A stretch of DNA of 36,390 nucleotides, taken from Seminavis robusta. Taxonomy: Eukaryota; Bacillariophyta; Bacillariophyceae; Naviculales; Naviculaceae. The position numbers and the translations under genes were made by a program. Location of the stretch: the NCBI GenBank assembly GCA_903772945.1, contig CAICTM010001133.1, positions 1-36,390 of the forward strand, written 5' to 3'. The notes beneath the pieces were generated by a model. It saw only the letters and a program-made list of their open reading frames with translations. It searched no databases and was not told the DNA's origin. Shown piece after piece: positions 17,034 to 27,060 of this stretch. The first letter of the stretch is position 1. Each line of letters opens with the position of its first letter.

Positions 17034-20000
17034 TCAAGACATCCAAGAAGCGCTTGATAGGCTGCCCAAGCATGGGCCGCAGTAATCTTGTGTGTAGTAC
17101 CGCAGTATTTCCGAGTCTCGCTCTGGGATGCAAATAGTTTTGTGTCCTCGGAGGCGGCCTGAGTAGTGACATATGTAAACCATGTCGTCGCCACCGTCAC
17201 AAGGGAAGTCATTGCTCTGGCAGTAGGGACCGTCGCTGGGTTGTTTCTCTCGTTCCTTCTTGTTTCGTGCCCCCCCTCCCCCAAGTCTTCTCTGCGACAG
17301 TCCGCTGCAGTTGTAGTAAGCTTCTAGAATAAAGTCGTCCATTCCAGCACTCAGCGTATCTACCCCACCTCGATTCGTCTCCAGCCTCACTTCAAAGAAC
17401 AGTGTTCCATTGGGGAAGTGGTCCGACGGGATTGTAAGCTCGACTAAATGTTTCATGTCTTCTGCAGCACCAAATCCGAGATTAGAACCCTGCATCAGGA
17501 CGTTTCGCCACCATGATATCCCTTCTTTGGTATCATTAACGGACGTTGGAACTGCTGGCTGTAGCTGACCCAAGTCAATAGTTGTGGACCCAACCATAAG
17601 CGAAACTGCATCATCAGGTCCCCAGTCATCAATAGTGTACAAGACGAATTCAATAGTTGCGTTGGACGCCAAGCTTCCGTCCAATGACGATGGCAGAATA
17701 TTGAAAGTCCTGGACACTTTGGGGTTGTAGGTTCCATCCAATCGACCCAAGAAGAAGGTAAAATTCCGACTGTAGCTTGTGCTCCCATGCATCCACTGCT
17801 CTTCTGCGCCTTCTGTTTCAAAGTCATCGTCCACCAAGATTTCAGATTGAAGGCAGTGATGCAGTAGATCCAGTTCACCTGGGCTCCTTCCTACCTGAGG
17901 AGGAGCCCATCCAAACGTCCTACTAGTAATGGTACCTGGTGGTTGTGCCGAAGGTGGAACCCAGAAGAATTGACGACGTGTTGGTGGATCGATTGGTTTC
18001 AGCGAAGGTGCGACAGTAGGAACTAGTGTTGTTGGTGGGAACGTTGTGGGCAAGAGAGTAGTGGGGAGTCCAGTGGTAGGCGTCAAAGTCGTTGGAGTCA
18101 AGGTGGTTGGCAAGAGGGTCGTCGGTAGCAAGGTTGTTGGGCTCGGCGTAGTGGGCGCTTCCGTTTCTGTTTCGAGGGCAGATGGTATTTGGCTCGGTTG
18201 CATGCTCTCTGATGGCTCCATGCTGACACTCGGTGCCATGCTCACGCTTGGAGACATGCTCACACTTGGAGACATGCTCACGGAGGGGGCCAAGCTGTAG
18301 GAAGGTCCCAAGCTCTGAAGCTGAAATGGATCCTTCCTCATTATTGGCATTCTCGTGGTGGGTGCAATCGAGGGTTGTACCGTTGGAGTTTTGGTTGTGG
18401 GGCTTGCAGTTGGCAATGTAGTAGGGCTGACTGTGGGGACTGTTGTGGGGCTTGCAGTTGGAACTGCAGTTGGAACTGTTGTGGGGCTCACAGTTGGAAC
18501 TGCAGTCGGCATAGCAGTGGGGCTTGTAGTTGGAACAGCCGTGGGAGGTGCTGTTGGACTTGCTGTTGTGGGGGGTGCTGTTGGGTTCAAAGTTGGACTA
18601 GTTGTGGTGGGAGGTGCCGTTGGACTTGTTGTGGTCGGGTTCAATGTTGGACTTGTTGTGGTCGGACTTGTGGTTGGGCTCCTTGTGGTGGGGCGTAAGG
18701 TTGGTGCGATCGTAGGAGGTGCTGTTGTTGGACGTGGGGTCTCCTTGATTCTTGCAGTCGAGAATTCAGCCGAGGGGACTGGCGTTGGCTTGCCTGTCGA
18801 AGGCTCCATTGTTGGTGCCATAGTGGTAGGCTCCATTGTAGGTGGCATAGTGGTGGGCTCCGATGTTGGGCTTGAAGTTGTAGGCTCCAATGTTGGGCTT
18901 GAAGTTGTAGGCTCCGATGTTGGGCTTGTTGTGGTTGGACGATCGGTGGGCTTGTCAGTCGGCCTTTCAGTTGGACGATCCGAAGGTTTGTTTGTGGGTT
19001 TGTCGGTAGGCCTTGCGGTTGGTCGATCAGTGGGTTTATCCGTGGGCTTCTCGGTCGGGCGATCTGTCGGTTTTGCAGTTGGTTTCGCAGTGGGCATCTC
19101 GGTCGTGGGGACCTTGGTTGGTGAAGATGTGCTTGGGGCTTCTGAAGGTTTTGCAGTTGGTTTGGTTGTAGGGGTGTCCGTTGTTGGTTCCTTGGTTGGC
19201 TGTTCTGTGGTAGGATTTGACGTTGGACTTGTTGTGGTCGGGTTCAAAGTTGGAGCTAGAGTCGGGTTCAACGTTGGAGCTAGAGTCGGGTTCAAAGTTG
19301 GGCTTGTTGTGGTTGGAGTCAATGTAGGGCTTGTTGTGGTTGGACTTTGGGTTGGGCTCATTGTGGTTGGACTTGTTGTTGGAGCATCGGTAACGGGTGC
19401 TAGTGTTGGACTCATGGTAGAAGGAGGACTCGTGGCTAAGGTTGGCGAACCCGTTTGTATGCTTGGAGATCCTGTTTGTACGGTTGGGGATCCTGTTTGT
19501 ACGGTTGGAGATCCTGTTTGTACGGTTGGAGATCCTGTTTGTACAGTGGGGGAGCTTGTGTTCATGACGGTGGGTGAACTTGTGTTCATGACAGTGGGTG
19601 AACTTGTATTCATGACAGTGGGGGAGCTTGTATTCATCAGGGTTGGCGAGCTCGTATTCATGACAGTGGGGGAGCTCGTATTCATGACAGTGGGGGAGCT
19701 TGTATTCATCACGGTCGGGGAGCTCGTATTCATGACCGTAGGGGAGTCTGTGATGTTCAGGATTGTTGGGGACAGCGTCGGGGTCGTTGTGGGCAAGCCC
19801 GATGTCGGGCTGGCTGTCATCTTGGTTCCCCTACTGTCATGTATTTCCTTGACAACACTTGGTACTCCTGTTGGTGCCAAGGTCATGCTTGGTGCCAGGC
19901 TCAGGCTAGGCTGTAGCGACACTGTCGGAGGTATGCTGACAGTTTGCCCAAAGGTTGGAATTTGAGATGGTTCGAGGGTCGACGGCTGGGTGCTTGGTGC

Positions 20001-20870
20001 TTTGGTTGACGGTTGAAACGTAGGTAGCAATGTGGAAGGTTTAGCGCTTGGTGTCCTCGGAATTGCAGTTGGGGGCTGCACTGTGGGTCGCACTGTCATC
20101 GGTGGAGCATTGGGACTCAGTGTGTTTTTCCTGACGTCGTCGGAAGTAGGAATCCAGAAGAAACTTCTTCGATCATCTTCCCCGAACAGTATGCGTCTAT
20201 TGGTTCGAGCGTGCTCTCTTTCAGGTTTGATTGCCACTGCTCGCATCTGAATCTGTAGCTGTTCGACAAACTTTTTCCTTAGGTCAAAATCCATGTTTTC
20301 ATCCGTTGCAAAGATGGGATCATCATTCGAGCATCCGTCGCAGCTGACGGCTCCATTCCAGCTTGTGATCATTCGGTAGCGATTAAGGACTGATGGATCC
20401 TCCATCGTAAGCAGATTTGCTTGCAGCAAGACACGCTGAAACGGCCCTTGGCAAGCACCTGAAAGTTGGTTGTAGGTGTCCACAAAGAGCTTTTCCACGT
20501 CCTCTTGATTGTCAGGTGAAAATGCGGGCAATATGAGAGTCATGTTGTGTTCTTTAACGTCTCCCGTGATAACACAGTTGTGGTTGTGGTGCGACAATTG
20601 GGTGGCCTCCTTATGTGTGTTGGTGAGTAGTATCAAAGGAATCCCAAGCAACAGAGTAATAAAGGCATATAGCAGAGCACTGAAGGTGTCTCTTTGACGA
20701 CAATGCTGCAAGTACAAAGGTCGCATCAAGCCGTCGGCAAAGTCATCGTAGGTTTGTTCAGGAGAGTACTGTTGTAGCTGGGCTGTCTGCCAACTTGACA
20801 TGCTGCCAGTTCTTCTGGTCGAGTCGACGCTACCGTCGCCTCGTCCCGTATTTCTGGAACTGCTGTTCAT
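17034..20870 (-). CDS. PT-repeat-stalk type II membrane protein with lectin-like C-terminal domain
   Basis: 1278 aa, single exon, ATG at 20870. Residues 1-61 are polar. A hydrophobic helix at about 62-84 (FSALLYAFITLLLGIPLILL) is the only clear membrane segment, giving a short cytosolic N terminus. Residues about 85-250 form a globular extracellular part with four or more Cys. From about 251 to 970 lies a stalk of P-T-x-x-P-T units, including eight MNTSSPTV copies, VQTGSPT units, DKPTDRPT-type charged units and PSVSM units; such Thr/Ser/Pro runs are usually heavily O-glycosylated. The last ~285 residues look like a beta-sandwich (VDDDFET, ATIEFVLYTIDDWG, GTLFFEVRLETNRGG, GMDDFILEAYYNC) followed by a Cys-rich end (YICHYSG...ICIPE...DYCGPC). 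The motif RR-x-FFW-[IV]-P brackets the stalk on both sides. It is probably a cell-surface or silica-wall-associated protein (inference). Confidence 0.85.
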   Translation of the reverse strand: MNSSSRNTGRGDGSVDSTRRTGSMSSWQTAQLQQYSPEQTYDDFADGLMRPLYLQHCRQRDTFSALLYAFITLLLGIPLILLTNTHKEATQLSHHNHNCVITGDVKEHNMTLILPAFSPDNQEDVEKLFVDTYNQLSGACQGPFQRVLLQANLLTMEDPSVLNRYRMITSWNGAVSCDGCSNDDPIFATDENMDFDLRKKFVEQLQIQMRAVAIKPEREHARTNRRILFGEDDRRSFFWIPTSDDVRKNTLSPNAPPMTVRPTVQPPTAIPRTPSAKPSTLLPTFQPSTKAPSTQPSTLEPSQIPTFGQTVSIPPTVSLQPSLSLAPSMTLAPTGVPSVVKEIHDSRGTKMTASPTSGLPTTTPTLSPTILNITDSPTVMNTSSPTVMNTSSPTVMNTSSPTVMNTSSPTLMNTSSPTVMNTSSPTVMNTSSPTVMNTSSPTVQTGSPTVQTGSPTVQTGSPTVQTGSPSIQTGSPTLATSPPSTMSPTLAPVTDAPTTSPTTMSPTQSPTTTSPTLTPTTTSPTLNPTLAPTLNPTLAPTLNPTTTSPTSNPTTEQPTKEPTTDTPTTKPTAKPSEAPSTSSPTKVPTTEMPTAKPTAKPTDRPTEKPTDKPTDRPTARPTDKPTNKPSDRPTERPTDKPTDRPTTTSPTSEPTTSSPTLEPTTSSPTSEPTTMPPTMEPTTMAPTMEPSTGKPTPVPSAEFSTARIKETPRPTTAPPTIAPTLRPTTRSPTTSPTTTSPTLNPTTTSPTAPPTTTSPTLNPTAPPTTASPTAPPTAVPTTSPTAMPTAVPTVSPTTVPTAVPTASPTTVPTVSPTTLPTASPTTKTPTVQPSIAPTTRMPIMRKDPFQLQSLGPSYSLAPSVSMSPSVSMSPSVSMAPSVSMEPSESMQPSQIPSALETETEAPTTPSPTTLLPTTLLPTTLTPTTLTPTTGLPTTLLPTTFPPTTLVPTVAPSLKPIDPPTRRQFFWVPPSAQPPGTITSRTFGWAPPQVGRSPGELDLLHHCLQSEILVDDDFETEGAEEQWMHGSTSYSRNFTFFLGRLDGTYNPKVSRTFNILPSSLDGSLASNATIEFVLYTIDDWGPDDAVSLMVGSTTIDLGQLQPAVPTSVNDTKEGISWWRNVLMQGSNLGFGAAEDMKHLVELTIPSDHFPNGTLFFEVRLETNRGGVDTLSAGMDDFILEAYYNCSGLSQRRLGGGGARNKKEREKQPSDGPYCQSNDFPCDGGDDMVYICHYSGRLRGHKTICIPERDSEILRYYTQDYCGPCLGSLSSASWMS
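17970..20120 (-). repeat. PT-rich coding tandem repeats
   Basis: Nested minisatellites encode the stalk. There are eight 24-bp MNTSSPTV units at about 19556-19750, 21-bp VQTGSPT units at about 19440-19555, D/E-K-P-T-D-R-P-T units at about 18940-19090, and 18-bp PSVSM units at about 18195-18290. Because the repeats avoid certain codons, the antisense strand is open for more than 500 codons; that antisense frame is not a gene. Confidence 0.9.
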
Positions 20871-21956
20871 CTTTGTCTCTTTGCACCACAGAATAGACGA
20901 AGGATTGGAGGAGTCTTCTAAGATTAGCTAGTAGCCTACAGCAGCGTAGAAATAAAGCAAGTCTTTTGCCTGATGGAACAACGAAGCCGAAAGGAGAGAA
21001 TCCACACAAAAAGATTTCACGTTGTCGTCCCTGGCCTGTAGCAACAACCTTGGCGCGTTGCACTGGCTACCCGGTTGCTCATCTGGCTGGGTAATGAACT
21101 GGGCAAAGATTCTTCCTCCCTGCTCAGCTGGGTAGTAGAGTCTTCAGGTATTAGACAACTTCATCCACATGATGGAGAATCGCCAGGTCCTCAAAAAGTG
21201 AGTGCGCATCTGGTGAAAAGATATTTAGGATTTAATCTTTAAGTATCCTAACTCAGTCGTTCATTGAAGAATTATTAAATCGCTGCCAGGGGAGCAAAGC
21301 TCAAAGCCCGATGCCAGCCACGAAGCTTGTTGCTTGTTGTTTGCTTGTCCGAGTAATTGTCCGATGTCAGCAGCCCTTGTGTCTTCCCTGGTTCTCTTGT
21401 GGCGCTAGCTGCCCACCCAGCCAGCTAGTCTTGCAGTGCTCAAGGATTCTGGGATGGTTTGAGGGTCTTGATATTGGCCCCGGCGGAGGGGAACTGTCAG
21501 AGGAACCAAAACTTCTTTAAAGGAGCTCAGTTGTGTTCCGTATGTGTGCCATGATGCCACACCAGATTCTCATGGGCCCTGGAAACATATTGCCAACACC
21601 GAATGCGTTATGTGAATGCCATATTGAGAGTGTGTTTAATGCCATCTTGAGCAGCCCCAAGGCAGCACATCAGGCTGGTTTCCCTAGTTTAAACTTACAA
21701 AAGCCACACAGCTTTCCTCCTGAGGAACTCTGTAGTATGTGCTTGCTGGAGGTGTGTTTGCCTGTGCTCCTCTGTTGCCAAGGAGGATTGGTAAACCAGT
21801 AGGGTCATTCGCAACCTTGGCCAAGCCATCCACAACTCAATGAAGTAACTGCACGAGGCAACTAAACTAAAGAACACCAGGCAATTTCATCATTACTTTA
21901 TTATCATCCATTCCCACCCTGTACAAGTTACTTTACACTCTACCATAAACTCAACA
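20871..21956. other. Intergenic, ~1.1 kb
   Basis: It contains the promoter side of the PT-stalk gene and, near 21890-21956, the 3' flank of the VOC-repeat gene. Between about 21300 and 21830 there are short open frames on both strands that look like eroded coding sequence, but none shows a motif or consistent frame. No feature beyond this can be supported. Confidence 0.5.
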
Positions 21957-24900
21957 CTATGTTTCCGGTTCATCTTGCGGCTCCTCTGCTGGCTGGTCTT
22001 GTGACTCCTCTGGTTCCTCCTTTTCTGGTTCATCTTCTCCATCCTCCTCTTCTTCATCGGTGGTGGCTTCGCTTACAACATCACCTGGCTGGTTGGCACC
22101 AATTCTGTGTTTTGCTCGTTCACCAATCGTACTCAATCTGGGAAGGCGGGAGCGAATTTCAGCCTCCTCCATCTGTATGTCCTGCATGCTCTGATGCCAC
22201 GATTGTTCCATTTCACTGATGACTTGACTGTCGTCCAGGAAGCTCTTCTCCAAGGATTCAGTCTTGCTGGCCATCATCTTCTTCACAATTGAATGGTTCT
22301 TTGTTAGCATCTTTCGCCGATCAGCTTCCACTTCATGGAACACAGCCTGAAAAGACATTTCCTGTTCCACATTCTCTTCTGGTTCTTTCAAGTGCTCTTC
22401 CATTGCCATGTCACGCTGTACCATATTCATTGTGGAAGATGCGTCCATGGATACTGGCATGAAATTGGGAACATCATGATCACTCAGCTCTGGTTCTTCC
22501 AAAGCAGCCTCCAGAGCAGGGTCTCGATTGATGACCCGGCGGATTACGGTCATACCGGTAGATTCCTGATCAAGTGACACCGGCTTGAATGCAGGCATCT
22601 CATTCTCTTCGACAACCGGTGCCTCGAGGGCCTTCTCCAGGGCCGGATCCATGTTTTGCACCCTTGATGGTGCAACCTTTACATCAGCAACCTTTTGGAA
22701 GGCAGGAATTTCATCCTCTTTTACCACCGGTGCCGCCAATGCTTTCTCAAGTTCAGGATTCATGTTTTGTACACTTGCTGGTGCAACCTTGACATCAGCA
22801 ACCCTCTGGAAAGCAGGCAGGTTGTCCTCTTGAACTGGTGCCTCCAAGGCTCTAGTGAGAGCAGGATCAAGCTTCCCAACTGCGGGGCCAACCTTCACAT
22901 CACCAACCTTCTGGAAGGCAGGTACATCACCTTCCTGAACAACAGGGGCTTCCAGTGCACTGGTGAGGGCAGGGTCGAGCTTCCCAACTGTTGGGGCCAC
23001 CTTCACATCACCAACTTTTTGGAAGGCAGGAACATCTCCCTCTTGCACCACAGGTGCCTCCAGGGCCCTTGTGAGGGAGGGGTCCAGCTTCCCAACTGTG
23101 GGTGCCACCTTCACATCACCAACTTTTTGGAAGGCAGGAACATCACCCTCTTGCACCACAGGTGCCTCCAGGGCCCTTGTGAGGGAGGGGTCAAGCTTCC
23201 CAACTGTGGGCGCCACCTTCACATCACCAACCTTTTGGAATTCAGGTACATCACCCTCTTGAACCACGGGTGCCTCCAGGGCCCTTGTGAGGGAGGGGTC
23301 AAGCTTCCCAACTGTGGGTGCCACCTTCACATCACCGACCTTTTGGAATTCGGGTACATCACCCTCTTGAACCACAGGTGCCTCAAGGGCCCTTGTGAGG
23401 GAAGGGTCAAGCTTTCCAATTGTGGGGGCCACCTTCACATCGCCAACCTTCTGGAAGGCAGGCACATCACCCTCTTGGACCACAGGCGCCTCAAGTGCTC
23501 TTGTAAGGGAAGGGTCCAGCTTCCCAACCGAAGGGGCTACCTTCACGTCGCTAACCCTCTGGAATTCTGGCACATCACCCTCTTGAACAACTGGGGCCTC
23601 CAGGGCTCTGGTAAGGGCAGGGTCCAGCTTTCCAACACTCGCAGTGGGTGCAACCTTAACATCACCAACAGTCTGGAATTCGAGGACATCACCTTCTTGA
23701 ACAACAGGTCCTTCAAGAGCTCTGGCAAGGGCAGGATCATGCTTTCCTCTTCCTGCACCAACTGGTGCCACATTAACGTCACCAACAGTCTGGAATTCAG
23801 GTACATCACCCTCCCGGACAACAGGTCCTTCAAGGGCTCTTGAAAGGGCTGGATCATGTTTCCCTCTTCCTACACCAACTGGTGCCACATTAACATCACC
23901 AACAGTTTTGAACTCAGGTACATCACCCTCTCGGACAACAGGTCCTTCAAGGGCTCTTGAAAGGGCTGGATCATGTTTCCCTCTTCCTACACCAATGGGT
24001 GCCACGTTCACATCACCAACAGTCTGGAATCAGGGACTCACCCTCCCGAACCACAGGTCCTTCTAGGGCTTTTGAAAGGGCGGGGTCATGCTTCCTTCTT
24101 CCTACACCAACTGGTGCCACATTCACATCACCAACAGTCTGGAACTCAGGACGTCACCCTCCGGACAACAGGTCCTTCGAGGGCTTTTGAGAGCGCATGA
24201 TCGTGCTTCCCTCTTCCAACACCAACTGGTGCCACATTCACATCACCAACAGTCTGAAATTCAGGTACATCGCCCTCCCGGACAACAGGTCCTTCGAGGC
24301 CTTTGAGAGGCAGGATCGTGCTTCCCTCTTCCAACACCAACTGGTGCCACTTCACATCACCAACAGTCTGAAATTCAGGACATCACCCTCCGGACAACAG
24401 GTCCTTCGAGTGCTTTCGAGAGAGCGGGATCATGCTTCCCTCTTCCTACCCCAACTGGTGCCACGTTCACATCACCAACAGTCTGAAATTCAGGGACATC
24501 GCCCTCCCGGACAACAGGTCCTTCGAGTGCTTTAGAGAGAGCGGGATCATGCTTCCCTCTTCCTACCCAACTGGTGCCACGTTCACATCACCAACAGCCT
24601 GAAATTCAGGGACATCGCCCTCCCGGACAACGGGTCCTTCAAGGGCTCTTGAAAGGGCAGGATCTGCTTCCCTCTTCCTGCCCAATGGTGCCACATTCAC
24701 ATCCCAACAGTCTGAAATTCAGGGACATCGCCCTCCCGGACAACGGGTCCTTCCAGGGCTCTTGAGAGTGCTGGATCGTGTTTCCCTCTTCCTACACCAA
24801 TTGGTGCCACGTTCACATCACCAACAGCCTGGAACTCTGGAACATCACCCTCCCGAACCACGGGCCCTTCTAGGGCTCGTGAAAGGGCAGGATCATGTTT

Positions 24901-27060
24901 CCCTCTTCCTACACCAATGGGTGCCACATTCACATCACCAACAGCCTGGAATTCAGGGACATCTCCCTCCCGAACCACGGGTCCTTCCAGGGCTCTTGAG
25001 AGTGCTGGATCGTGTTTCCCTCTTCCTACACCAACTGGTGCCACATTCACATCACCAACAGCCTGGAATTCAGGGACATCTCCCTCCCGAACGACGGGTC
25101 CTTCCAGGGCTCTTGAGAGTGCTGGGTCGTGTTTCCCTCTTCCTACACCAACTGGTGCCACGTTCACATCACCAACAGCCTGGAACTCTGGAACATCACC
25201 CTCCCGAACCACAGGTCCTTGGAGAGCTCTGCTGAGGGCAGGGTCATGTGTTCCCCTTCCAATGGACGCTCCTGGAGCAACCTTGACGTCACCTACAGCT
25301 TGGAATTCTGGTATGTCACCCTCTTGAACCACGGGTGCCTCAAGAGCCCTTGTAAGGGCAGGATCAAGCTTCCCAACACTTGCGGTTGGAGCAACCTTTA
25401 CATCACCAATCATTTGAAATGCTGGTACATCACCCTCTTGGACAACTGGTGCTTCCAAAGCTCTGGTAAGAGCAGGATTGAGTTTACCAACAGTTGCTCC
25501 TGGTGCAACCTTCACATCACCAACCATTTGAAAGGTAGGTATATCACCCTCATGCACTACTGGTCCCTCCAGTGCCCTTGTCAGAGCAGGATTTAGCTTA
25601 CCAACGCTTGCTCCTGGAGCAACCTTCACATCACCAACCCTATGCATACCAGGGATGGCATCGTCAAGTCAAAGTCCGTGGGTGCCTCGAGAGCTCTGGC
25701 AAGCGCAGGATCGAGCTTTCCAATTGCCGCCGGCGCAATTTCCACATCAGGAATATGCACTTCGGGCATTTTCTGGAAAGACAAAGTCTAGATCATCGAC
25801 AATTTCATCGTCCTTTTCTAAGTCCCCATACACTTGCTCAAATCCCGGGAATCGGAAGCCGGTCATTTTGGTGGCGCCGAAGGAGACTTCCCCTTCTGGT
25901 GAGTTGAATTTAATTTGAAAGGCAGACGGTCCTTCCATCAATGAGAAACCCTCTGATTCTGTATGGTTGATCAGCTGATGAATTGAGTCATCTTTTGGAA
26001 CGGAAATTTTGACCGAAACGAGGTCTCCAATGATTGGCATGGTTTCGCAGGGATGGTCCGAACCCTCCCAATTGATAAAGAATGGGCAAATGCCACCGTT
26101 TTTATGTCCATAAAGATACGTCATTTCCCACTTTCTAGGTGCTCCCGTTCTCATGTTGGTTCCGTACATGGAAATGTGATCTGGTGTGTATCCGAAGCGT
26201 TTGACCTCCGCACTAAGGGCCTCTGCTCTCTTTGTGCGGATGGCCCAGTGGAAGGGTTTGAGTTGTTTGATGCCAGATTCTCTCAACAAGGTCCCGATGG
26301 GACCACCTTTCTCGGGATCTGGAGCAATGATCTCCAAGTAGCTGGATCCCTGAAAGGAGACGCGTGCGCATTTGATGCCCAGTCCCTTAATGGCCAGTGC
26401 CATTTTGGGTTCCATTCCTGTCTTTCTGGTGAATTCGGTTACAGCAGTTTCAATGTCAGGTGCAGCCAAAACCACATGATCCAAGAAATTTTCTTCCAAT
26501 TCAATTTCTCTACGATTTTCCTCTTCCTCATCTTCTTCGCTGCTTATGGAAACCACATCGGACGCAGCAGCCACTTCTGGGGCAAATTTAGCCAATAGAT
26601 TTCCGATATCTTCGCCTTCGCCTTCAGGCTCATCACCGGTTGTTGCGCTCGGGGTGAATTTTGCCATCAGTTTTTGCATTTCAGCGTCTTCTCTGTTTTT
26701 GGTTGCAGCATCGTCTTCTTTGTCGCTGTCGTCGTCGTCATCGCTGTCAGAGGAAAAGTAACTGGCCTTTTTTGCAGACTTTTCTTCAACTGCCTTTGTT
26801 TTTGGCTTGTCGTCTTCGTCATCGTCGTCGTCGTCGTCATCACCTTCGCTGTCGGATGAAAACATACTCTTCTTTTTTACGGGCTCTTGAGTCGCGGGAG
26901 TTGGCTCTTCATCGTCATCTGCAAGGGCAGCATCAACAGCTGCCTTGGCGCCTTCCAACGCCCACCAATCCTTTCCTACTTCGCCAGTGTCTTCTTCTGC
27001 CTTCCACCAATTTTCGTCTTCAGCTCCTGTTGAAGAAGCGGTCTTCTCTGTTTCCGTCAT
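21957..27060 (-). CDS. VOC/glyoxalase-like domain protein fused to ~30 tandem repeats
   Basis: Exon 1 (25834-27060, ATG at 27060) encodes 409 aa. It has an acidic N terminus with two SxFSSDS-D/E units (CK2-like sites), LMAKFTP and LLAKFAP repeats, and then a VOC fold of the glyoxalase-like type (about 192-395: DHVVLAAPDIETAVTEF, SSYLEIIAPDPEKGGP). A phase-0 intron of 61 nt (GTGTATG...TTTGTCTTTCCAG, 25773-25833) leads into FQKMPEV-like repeat sequence at 25772. About 30 units follow, of the form GDVPEFQTVGDVNVAP, a VGVGRGKHDPALSRALEGP or VGKLDPSLTRALEAP core, then VVREE/VVQEG. The C terminus is helical and ends in an acidic E/P-rich tail (stop 21957). The frame is broken near 25655 and repeatedly at 24011-24700; the pattern suggests sequencing indels, not true mutations. 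Metal and substrate residues of the VOC domain cannot be assigned. Function unknown. Confidence 0.75.
22560..25772 (-). repeat. Coding tandem repeat array, unit 36-39 codons
   Basis: About 30 copies of a 108-117-bp unit with conserved DV[KN]VAP, DP[AS]L[ST]RALE[AG]PVV and EGD[VI]P[AE]FQ. Two subtypes alternate in blocks: a GRGKHDPALSRALEGPVVREG type (about 23700-25250) and a GKLDPSLTRALEAPVVQEG type (about 22860-23640 and 25320-25640). The outermost units are the most diverged, as expected when arrays expand from the centre. Confidence 0.9.
26700..26880 (-). repeat. Asp/Glu-coding GAC/GAT-rich simple repeats
   Basis: Two runs of GTC/ATC triplets on the plus strand encode poly-Asp tracts after FSSDS-type serine motifs in the N-terminal part of the VOC-repeat protein. 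They are low-complexity but in frame. Confidence 0.8.

Noticed and set aside
18355..19965. 536-codon plus-strand open frame, Val/Gly-rich
   Set aside because: It is the exact antisense of the PT repeats. The repeat codons (CCA, ACA/ACT, TCC) contain no stop on the complement, so the frame is open for compositional reasons. It has no independent domain or start context.
22695..23843. 382-codon plus-strand open frame over the tandem repeats
   Set aside because: Antisense shadow of the VOC-repeat gene. The repeat-unit periodicity explains its openness.
24917..25327. Plus-strand frames with GATFTSPTAWNSGTSPS-type repeats
   Set aside because: Antisense reading of the same repeat units. The sense strand has the better codon use and joins to the VOC exon.
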